From Hyphomicrobiales bacterium (lineage in GTDB: Bacteria; Pseudomonadota; Alphaproteobacteria; Rhizobiales; Rhizobiaceae): DNA of 64,000 nucleotides. Positions 49,237-57,300 of this stretch are shown one piece after another. The stretch is from assembly GCA_900467185.1 (NCBI GenBank), contig UBPA01000020.1, positions 186,001-250,000 on the forward strand, written 5' to 3'. Below the pieces are notes generated by a model. The model did no database searches, had not been told where the DNA came from, and worked only from the letters and a program-made list of their open reading frames with translations. Made by a program: the position numbers and the translations under genes. Positions within the stretch are counted from its first letter, which is position 1; the number at the start of each line of letters is the position of its first letter.

Positions 49237-52200
49237 ATGGCAACCGATGTTGAAAAACTCGTCGTGCAGCTTTCTGCCGATATCAAGCAATATCAGCGGG
49301 AAATGCAACGCGCGCAAGGTGTAACGAACACCCAAGCTCGCGCAATCGAAAATCGATATAAGGCCATGGATAAGCGCCTGGCTGCGACTGGGCAAAGTGC
49401 GGCTCGCGGACTGATTGCTCCGCTAACCGGCGTAGCTGCGGCGCTGTCAGTGCAGGAAGTCCTGAAGTATGCCGATGCTTGGACGTCGGCTAAGAACAGC
49501 CTCGCGGTTTCTGGCGTCGTCGGCTCGTCTCAGGTCAAGGTACTTGATGACCTTTATGATAGTGCGCAGCGAAATGCCGCGCCGATCGGGGCTCTCGCAG
49601 ATCTATACGGCAAGGCGTCGCAATCTCAAGTGGAGCTTGGCGCGTCATCTCAGGATCTGACTCGGTTTGCCGACGGCGTCGCTGTCGCGCTCCGCGTGTC
49701 TGGCAAGTCGGCAACAGAAAGCGCTGGTGCGCTGGGCCAGCTTGGGCAGCTGCTCGGATCGACACGCGTTCAGGCTGAAGAATTCAACAGCATCATCGAT
49801 GGCGCGCGCCCGATTCTTATCGCCGTTGCCAATGGCATGGACAAGGCTGGAGGTTCTGTCTCCAAGCTCAAACAGCTTGTGAATGACGGGGCCGTCACCA
49901 ACAAAGAGTTTTTCGACAGCTTTCTACGAGGCCTCCCAACGATCCAGTCGATGGCGGCGAATGCCACGCAAACGATCGACCAAGGCATGACGAAGGTAAA
50001 CAACGCCTTCACGAAATACATCGGCTCCCAGGATCAGAGCCTTGGCGCCACGCAGATGTTGTCTAATGGCCTCAATGCGCTGGCGGATGACTTCGACAGC
50101 GTTGCGGATACTGCACTGCAGTTGGCGACAATCATCTCCGCAGCTCTGGTCGGGCGCGCCATCGCCGGTATGATCGTTAAGGCTGGCCTTGGCGTAAAAG
50201 CCATCACGCAGCTTGTTGCGGCATTTAAAGCCGCTCGCACAGCCGGATCGGTCAGCCTTGCAATCGGCGGGATTGGTGCTGCGGCGGGGCCGCTTGGCGC
50301 AATCGTCGGAGTGGCGGCTGCGGGTGCTCTCACATACTTCGCCTCAGAAGCGGCCGAGGCTTCGGAGCGGTCTTTGCGCCTGAAGGCGGAAATGGAAGAG
50401 CTCGGTTATTCGTCCAGCGCGCTTGCTCCAAAGGTTGATGCAGCAGCTACGGCCCTCGACAAACTGGCCCCGGAAGCTCTGCAGAAACGGTTGGAAGATC
50501 TCAACGCCGAGCTGGACGACATGCAGGGCCGAAGCCTCATGAACTCTCTCGGGTTTGGAGGCGAGGAGACACTTGGCGACATCAAGGCGACAATCAATGC
50601 CCTTTCACGAGGTCGCTCTTCAAACCAGAGCGCGGCGAGAGAACTAAAGGATATCGTAAAACAGGCTGAAGCCGGCAGCCTGTCGATTGACGATATTCGT
50701 GAGCGTTTGGATGCGCTGGCTCTCACGCAGCCTGGAAAGCCGATCAATGACCTGATCGCCAAATTACGCGAAGCAATCCCTTATATGAAGGGCCTGCGAA
50801 TCGAGGCGAAGAACACTGCTGACCAGATAGCGAGAACCGCGAAAGGCCCTATCGCGGTCATCAGCGAAGGATACGGTGCCCAGGCAAGCGCTTTCAAATC
50901 TGAGCGTGACAAAAGCATGGCTGCAGCGAATTCGTTCATTGATCAGCGTGAGGCCGATGCCAAGCGGACGGCGGCTGAAAAAGAACTCGACGCTCGCACC
51001 GAGGAGATCATTAAGGCCGCCGAGAAGGTTGGAACGTCGATCGACAAGGCGGCTGCCGTCGTTCTCGCCAAGGCCGAAATCGCTAACGAAAGGGTGAGTG
51101 CCCAGCAATCAAAGTCCGTGTCATCTTCTTTTGACGTCATCAAGGGATATGAGGGCTTCAGCGCCAAGCCTTACTGGGACGTGAACGCTCTGCGCGCCGG
51201 CTACGGCTCTGACACGGTTACGCTTGACGACGGCTCTGTCCGCAAGGTGACGGACGGCATCACCGTGACGCTCGCTGGTGCCACGCGCGATCTGGAGCGG
51301 CGCATTGCCGATTTTCAGAAGGGCATCGAGGGGAAGATTGGCGCCGACACGTTCCGCTCGATGGACGAAGGTCAACAGGCTGCGCTGACGTCGATCGCCT
51401 ATAACTATGGCAGCCTGCCGGATCGTATCGTTGCGGCAATCAAGTCGGGCGACGCTGGAACGGTCTATAGCGCCATCAAGGGCCTTGGCAGCGACAATGG
51501 CGGCATCAACCGCGACCGTCGTAACGGCGAAGCGGAGATGTACCTGAAGGGCGCTCCGACCGGTGTGCAGACGCGCGTAGAGGCGCAGGGAAACTTCGAG
51601 CAGACCCTGAAGGATCAGCGGGCCTATGTCGAAGCCTTGAAGGCGGAGACCGGCATCCGCGCGTCTCTCGCTCCGCTTGTCGATGACTACGGGCAAAAGC
51701 TCTCGACTTTCCAGGCAGCGCAGCAACTGTTTACAGACGCGCAGCGTGAGGGCATTGCCGCCGGCAAGGAACTGACCAGCGTTCAGCAGCTCCTCAACGG
51801 CGATCTGTCCACCTTGTCGCCCGTCGCACGAGACCAAGCGCTGGCCATGCGCGCACTTGCAGAAGAGACTGGCAAGGCGGAAGCCGCTGGCCAGCAGCTG
51901 CAGGTGTCGCAGGGTGAGTTGCAGGATAAGCTTGAGGGCGTTTCCGAATTCAGCAAGGATCTGCTTGGCGGCTTCATTCGCGACCTTCGCGATGGGAAAT
52001 CGGCCGGCGAAGCGTTCGCCAGTGTGCTCGAAAAGATCGGGGATCGTCTGCTCAACAGCGTTCTTGACTCTCTGTTTCAGGTCAACGCGGCCGGTGGCGG
52101 CGGTGCAGGTATCTTTGGGAAGTTCCTCGGATCAATTTTCGGTGGCGGTGGAGCGGCGCCAGTTAAAGCCGCCCGCGGGGGCCGCGTGTCAGGCCCCGGC

Positions 52201-52560
52201 ACATCTACGAGCGACAGCATCCCGGCCCAACTTTCTGACGGCGAATTTGTCGTCAACGCCGCTGCAACCAAGCAAAATCGTCGCTTGCTTGAGGCTGTGA
52301 ACGCTGGCCGCGGTATTCGGCTCGCAAAGGGCGGGGCGGCAGATGGCAGATCAATGTCAGCCCCGCTCATGCCGGATCTTCCGAAGTCTGGAAGCATCTC
52401 CTCCGTAAACGTACCGATCAGCATCCCGATCGACGCTCGAGGTGCGGACAAGGAGGGGCTTGCTCGCGTTGAACGACAGATCGCAACGCTGAAGGCAGAG
52501 CTTCCGGCTCGCACCATTGATGCCGTCCGGAAAGCAAGGAAGAGAGGGGAAAAAGTCTAA
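49237..52560 (+). CDS. Tape measure protein with embedded lysozyme-like domain
   Basis: The product is 1107 residues. The N-terminal 250 residues are the tape-measure domain (VQLSADIKQYQREMQRAQ, TRVQAEEFNSIIDGARPILIAVANGMDKAGG), then a hydrophobic stretch near residues 300-370. Residues about 628-771 are a T4-type lysozyme-like domain: E639 in GYEGF and D648 in YWDV are eight residues apart as in T4 lysozyme (E11, D20), but the T26 equivalent is not conserved. The C-terminus has a Gly-rich hinge and an ASDSIPAQLSDGEFVVN-like tail signature. It sets tail length and probably helps cut peptidoglycan on entry. Confidence 0.9.
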   Translation: MATDVEKLVVQLSADIKQYQREMQRAQGVTNTQARAIENRYKAMDKRLAATGQSAARGLIAPLTGVAAALSVQEVLKYADAWTSAKNSLAVSGVVGSSQVKVLDDLYDSAQRNAAPIGALADLYGKASQSQVELGASSQDLTRFADGVAVALRVSGKSATESAGALGQLGQLLGSTRVQAEEFNSIIDGARPILIAVANGMDKAGGSVSKLKQLVNDGAVTNKEFFDSFLRGLPTIQSMAANATQTIDQGMTKVNNAFTKYIGSQDQSLGATQMLSNGLNALADDFDSVADTALQLATIISAALVGRAIAGMIVKAGLGVKAITQLVAAFKAARTAGSVSLAIGGIGAAAGPLGAIVGVAAAGALTYFASEAAEASERSLRLKAEMEELGYSSSALAPKVDAAATALDKLAPEALQKRLEDLNAELDDMQGRSLMNSLGFGGEETLGDIKATINALSRGRSSNQSAARELKDIVKQAEAGSLSIDDIRERLDALALTQPGKPINDLIAKLREAIPYMKGLRIEAKNTADQIARTAKGPIAVISEGYGAQASAFKSERDKSMAAANSFIDQREADAKRTAAEKELDARTEEIIKAAEKVGTSIDKAAAVVLAKAEIANERVSAQQSKSVSSSFDVIKGYEGFSAKPYWDVNALRAGYGSDTVTLDDGSVRKVTDGITVTLAGATRDLERRIADFQKGIEGKIGADTFRSMDEGQQAALTSIAYNYGSLPDRIVAAIKSGDAGTVYSAIKGLGSDNGGINRDRRNGEAEMYLKGAPTGVQTRVEAQGNFEQTLKDQRAYVEALKAETGIRASLAPLVDDYGQKLSTFQAAQQLFTDAQREGIAAGKELTSVQQLLNGDLSTLSPVARDQALAMRALAEETGKAEAAGQQLQVSQGELQDKLEGVSEFSKDLLGGFIRDLRDGKSAGEAFASVLEKIGDRLLNSVLDSLFQVNAAGGGGAGIFGKFLGSIFGGGGAAPVKAARGGRVSGPGTSTSDSIPAQLSDGEFVVNAAATKQNRRLLEAVNAGRGIRLAKGGAADGRSMSAPLMPDLPKSGSISSVNVPISIPIDARGADKEGLARVERQIATLKAELPARTIDAVRKARKRGEKV

Positions 52561-53192
52561 TGGCGATTGCAGCTGTGCGCGACATACTTGCGGACTTCCC
52601 AGGGTGGAATACCGATTTTGAGTTGGTTTTTCGCCAAGAACGAAGCGGGAAAACGGGCGGCAAGATTATCGTCAAGGATTTCGGCCGCCCCCTCTGGCGC
52701 GCGTCGTATGAAACCACGGCTCTATCGCCAAACATGCTGGACCGCTGGCGCGCAATCCTCGACTCGCTCGACGGTGGATCGCTTGCGTTCCCCGGCTACA
52801 GTCTCTCCCGCGTTTATCCGATCGCCTACCCAAACGGGTCTTGGTCGGGCGTTTCCTTCACGGGAAATGCCCAGGTCGCAAACGTCGGGGCGAATAACAA
52901 GTCGGTCGGCCTCAGTGGACTGCCGGCAGGGTTCAAGGTCAGTACGGGCGATATGATCCGGCTCGGCGTCGACAAGCTTTATCGCGTCATGGAGGACGCG
53001 GTGGCGGGCTCAAATGGCCAGACGCCAGCGTTCGAAGTGAGGCCGCACCTTTTCCCCGGAACTGCGCCTGGCTTTCCAGCGCTGCTTGTCCGGCCCTCTA
53101 CTCCCATGAAGATCGTACCTGACACTATCAAATCGGCAGCGTCTCTTAACAATGGCCGCGGCACGATTTCATTTCAAGCAATGGAGGCGTGA
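52560..53192 (+). CDS. Distal tail protein (210 aa)
   Basis: The product is 210 residues, beta-rich. IRDLADFPGWNTDFELVFR-like opening (as AAVRDILADFPGWNTDFELV), YETTALSPNMLDRWRAILDSLDGGSLAF and YSLSRVYPIAYPNGSWSG are consistent with a tail-hub protein of the rhizobial phage type, comparable in position to GTA gp12. No confident family. The ATG overlaps the tape measure stop by one base. Confidence 0.65.
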   Translation: MAIAAVRDILADFPGWNTDFELVFRQERSGKTGGKIIVKDFGRPLWRASYETTALSPNMLDRWRAILDSLDGGSLAFPGYSLSRVYPIAYPNGSWSGVSFTGNAQVANVGANNKSVGLSGLPAGFKVSTGDMIRLGVDKLYRVMEDAVAGSNGQTPAFEVRPHLFPGTAPGFPALLVRPSTPMKIVPDTIKSAASLNNGRGTISFQAMEA

Positions 53193-53867
53193 ATGGCGCT
53201 TGCGCTTTCGCCAGCAGCACGTGCGGCCTTGTCGGCTGGCACAATCGTTGCTCGAGATTTTCTTTGGATTGTTGCGCGGAACCGCACAACTGGCGCTGCG
53301 GAGCCGGTTGGCTTTTGGTCAGACGCGGGTAATGTTACCGCCGATGTAATTGACCCCGATACGGGGCTTGCCGTAAATCGCGCGTTCTACGGCGCCGGCG
53401 GCCTGATTTCCATCAGCGACATTCCGCTCGTCTCGAACCTGACGGCCCAGAATGTCACGATCGAGATGTCGCAGCTAGTTGATCTCGTAAACCAGTCCGT
53501 GCGGCAGTATGACTGCAAGCAGGCCCGCGTGGAGATCCATCGCGGCTTGTTCTCACCTGATACCCGTCTGCTGATCGAGCCCGCGCATTGTCGCTTTGTC
53601 GGGTTCGTTGACGTTATCGATATTGATACGCCGAAAGAGGGTGAAGAGGGCAGCGTCATGCTGACCTGCGCCAGCTTTACGCAGGAACTGCAACGCTCGA
53701 ACCCGGATATGCGCAGCCACGAAAGCCAGATCCTTCGCAGCCCGACCGATAACTTCCTGCAGGATGCTGCAACAGTCGGCGACTGGGAACACTTCTGGGG
53801 CCGCAAGACGGGCAAGGTAGTCGAGAAAAAGGCCGCTCCGCTCAAGGGCAAGACAGCCAGCCTCTGA
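53193..53867 (+). CDS. Distal tail protein, DUF2163-like
   Basis: The product is 224 residues. TGLAVNRAFYGAGGLISISDIPLVSNLTAQNVTIEM and RVEIHRGLFSPDTRLLIEPAHCRFVGFVDVIDID resemble DUF2163-type tail proteins of gene transfer agents (gp13). It should contribute to the hub below the tape measure. It starts directly after the upstream stop codon. The GNAT gene follows after 24 bp. Confidence 0.65.
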   Translation: MALALSPAARAALSAGTIVARDFLWIVARNRTTGAAEPVGFWSDAGNVTADVIDPDTGLAVNRAFYGAGGLISISDIPLVSNLTAQNVTIEMSQLVDLVNQSVRQYDCKQARVEIHRGLFSPDTRLLIEPAHCRFVGFVDVIDIDTPKEGEEGSVMLTCASFTQELQRSNPDMRSHESQILRSPTDNFLQDAATVGDWEHFWGRKTGKVVEKKAAPLKGKTASL

Positions 53868-53891
53868 CATTCCGACACTGAGGAAACCGCC

Positions 53892-54326
53892 ATGACCGTT
53901 CGCTTCGCGACTGCGGCCGATCGCCTGCGCGTTGTCGCATTGCTGCGCAACAGTCATCAGGCTGCCGGCTTCACATTCCCATTTCATCCGGCCTACGCCG
54001 TTAATCTCTTTCTCGGTCATTCCGGCCGCGACAACGCTTGCTGCATCGTCCTAGAGCAGGACGGCAGAGCGCAGGGGGTGTTGATGGCTCAGTCCTTCCA
54101 GCATCCTTTCGGTGCCGGCTTGTGGGCTAAGGAAACGGTCTGGTGGATCGAGCCCGACCATAGAGGGGGATCCGGCCTGCGCATGCTGGCTGCTTACGAA
54201 GATTGGGCGCGCGATCTCGGCTGCGTGTCTATCGGCATGGCTTCCTTAGCAAGCAACGACGTTGGCGGCCTTTATCGGCGCTTCGGATACGTGCCGGCCG
54301 AAACTCATTTCATCAAGACGCTCTAG
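53892..54326 (+). CDS. Phage-encoded GNAT acetyltransferase
   Basis: The product is 144 residues. GNAT core: ACCIVLEQDGRAQGVLMAQ (beta-strands), WWIEPDHRGGSGLRMLAAYEDWAR (motif A, R-G-G-S-G loop) and VGGLYRRFGYVPAETHFIKTL (motif B). It lies inside the tail operon, between the DUF2163-like gene and the tail-tip gene. In the same place other tailed phages have a cysteine peptidase (NlpC). Possible substrates are a phage tail protein, a host protein or the host surface; none is shown. Confidence 0.87.
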   Translation: MTVRFATAADRLRVVALLRNSHQAAGFTFPFHPAYAVNLFLGHSGRDNACCIVLEQDGRAQGVLMAQSFQHPFGAGLWAKETVWWIEPDHRGGSGLRMLAAYEDWARDLGCVSIGMASLASNDVGGLYRRFGYVPAETHFIKTL

Positions 54327-54342
54327 TTAGTCTGGATATCTC

Positions 54343-57300
54343 ATGGCATTATTTACGGCAATTGCAGCCGCTTGGACTGCAGTCACGACGTTCGTTGGGA
54401 CGTTGGGTGTGCTCGGCTCTCTTGTCCTTAGGACGGCCGTCGGTCTTGGCGTGAGCCTGCTTGCGCAGAAGCTGCAGGACAAGCCAGAAGCTCCGACGTT
54501 CTCAATCCAAGGCAAGATGAACACGGGCGAAGACGTTCCGCGATCGTTCGTTCTCGGCTATGCGGCGACGGCTGGCTCACTGGTCTATTCGAACGAATGG
54601 GGCACGCTCAACAAGACTCCGAACGCCTACCATGTGCAAGTCATTGCGCTTTCGGATCTGCCTGTCGACAGCCTTGCTGAGGTGTTCGTAAACGGCGAAC
54701 TGGTCACACTTATCCGCGACGAGCCGCACCCGGATCGCGGTTTCCCCGTCCTCGAATATCGCGATGATAACGGGAACGTTCACGACTACCTCTGGATTAA
54801 GTTCTACGACGGCACGCAGACGACCGCAGACCCCTATCTGGTTACTTGCTTCGGCGATCTGGAAGAGCGGAAATATGAGAGCACGCGCGTAGGCACCGGC
54901 ATGGCTTACGCGATCTGCACGGCTCGCGTTGAGGAGAAGCTGTTTACTGGCTTCCCAGAATACAAGTTCGCGCTCAATGGCCTGAAGCTTTACGATCCGT
55001 CGAAGGATTCGACCGTCGGCGGCACAGGAACGCAGCGTGAGAATAACCCTTCGACATGGGCTGTCAGCCACAATCCTGTCGTTCAGACGCGCGCGCTCTT
55101 TCGCGGCATCACGTTTCAGGGGAAGTGGTTTTACGGCCTACAGAATCTTCCGGCTGCGCGTTTGCCGGCCGATGCTTGGATTAAGCAGATCCGGAAAGCC
55201 GACGTTAGCAACGACTCGACAGGCAACCAGCCGATCTATCGAGCCGGCGGCGAGATCCAGATCAGCGCGGCGGTATCGGATGCCGTTGCTGAGCTGATGA
55301 CCAGTTGCCAGGGCAGGATCTCGGAAACAGGTGGATTCTACAAGCCGCATATCGGCGTGTACGATGAGCCCGTTGCTACGATCACCGACGCGGATATCCT
55401 GTCCTCCGAAGAGCAGTCGTTCACGCCGTTCTTCGGCCTGGCTGACACCATCAACGGGGTGATCGGCAAGTATCCCGCCCCGAAAGAAGCCTGGAACCTC
55501 AAAGCGGCGCCGCCGATCTATCGCCCTGATTTCGAAGTCGAGGACGGCAATCGCCGCCTTATGACCGAGATCACGCTGACGTTCGTGCCGTATCCATCTC
55601 AGGTCCAGCGAATCCTGAATGCGGCCATCAAAGAGGCCCGGCGTGCTCGACGGACAACGTGCGTGCTGCCGCCGGATTTCTACGGCATCGAGGCTGGCGA
55701 TGTCATTCTCGACACCTCGGATCGCAACGGTTTCCTCCAGAAGCGTTTCCGCGTTGATGGTGCTGTCGACAAAGCCAACCTCGACACGATTGTCGACCTT
55801 ACCGAGATCGACCCGGCCGACTACAGCTACAACCACGACACGGATTACCGAGTGCCTGTCGATGGCGGGATCAAGGCCGTCACGCTGACAGCGCAGGCCA
55901 TGGACGGTTGGAAGGTTTCGCCTTCCGAGATCGTTGATGCCAACGGCATCGGCCGACGCCCTGCCATCCTGGTAGAGACCGCTGATGAACTCGACGACGT
56001 CAGCAATGTCCGCGTCCGCGTCAGGCTCGCGGCGACGCAAGCCGTCGTTTTCGACAGCGATCAGTACAGATATGCCGCGCCCTACGCGTGGAAAATCTCC
56101 GAAGCGCTCCTGCCGGATACGGCTTACGAGGTCAGCGGGCTACTGATCCCGTTTTCGGGTCGCCCAACGCTGTGGTCGGACTGGCTTCCGGTCACGACAC
56201 CCGATGTCCGCCTCACGCTCGACGACCTTGCGGCGCAGATCGCCGACAGCCTCAACACGCTGCAGGCTTGGATCAATGATGATGTCGCCGGTCAGGCGAG
56301 CGAAAACGCGGCGGCGCTGATTGCAGAGACGCAGGCGCGCATCGCAGCCGTGCAGGCGCAGGCCGAAGCGCTGGCGGCGGAAGCACAAGTCCGTGCCGCT
56401 GCCATTCAGGTGCAGGCGGTCGCACTGCAGGCCGAAACCGACGCTCGTGTGGCGGCCGTCCAGCAGCAGGCCGCAAATCTTACGGCCGAGGGGCAGACGC
56501 GTGCCCAAGCGGTGCAGGCACAGGCGACAGCGCTTTCGAATGAGCAGGACGAGCGGGTTGCCGGCGCGATCGAGGCTGCCGCGCGATACCGTGCATTCTC
56601 GGCCACGCTCGACGATCTGACGACGGCCATCGCTGCAATCGACTACAGCGCCTTTACGCGCGTCGAGCAGGTCCGCACGACACTGACAGCGAGCGTCGGC
56701 GCGGCTGTTGCCAGCTTCAATGAGCAGATCACCGCGGCCGCTGCGGCAAATGCCGCAATCGTCCAGCGCGTGACGACGCTGGAAGCAACCACGGTCGATC
56801 TCAACGCCAAGATCGTCACCGTCGATACGGCTCGCGCCAGCGATTACGAGGCTTTGTCCCAGCGCATGTCGTTGCTGTCGACCGGGACGGACAACCAGTT
56901 CGACCCGACGAAGCTTTGGCCTTTCGACGTCACGGTCGAAGGCTGGACCGGCAATGGTGCGCCGACAATTGCCGTCGGCTATCTGCGTCCGGCTGATCAC
57001 GCGACCGATCCCTTTGTGGCGTCTCCAGTCGGCCTCGGGGTCAACTCAAACATCGCTCGGCAGGTGCGCGCGCGCATTCGTCGCGTGGGCGCTCCGGTCT
57101 GGGCGGGCGTCGTCTACTGGAAGACGGTCGGAGATCTTGACTGGACGGAGGCGCGGAGCCAGACGGTTCTGGAGCCGGCATTCGATCTAAACGGCATCGG
57201 CCTAATCACGGGACAGATGACGTGGACGGGCCTGATTGATCAGATACGGATTGACCTTTCGGCTGCGCAGTCTGCGACAGATTATTTCCTGATCGACTGG

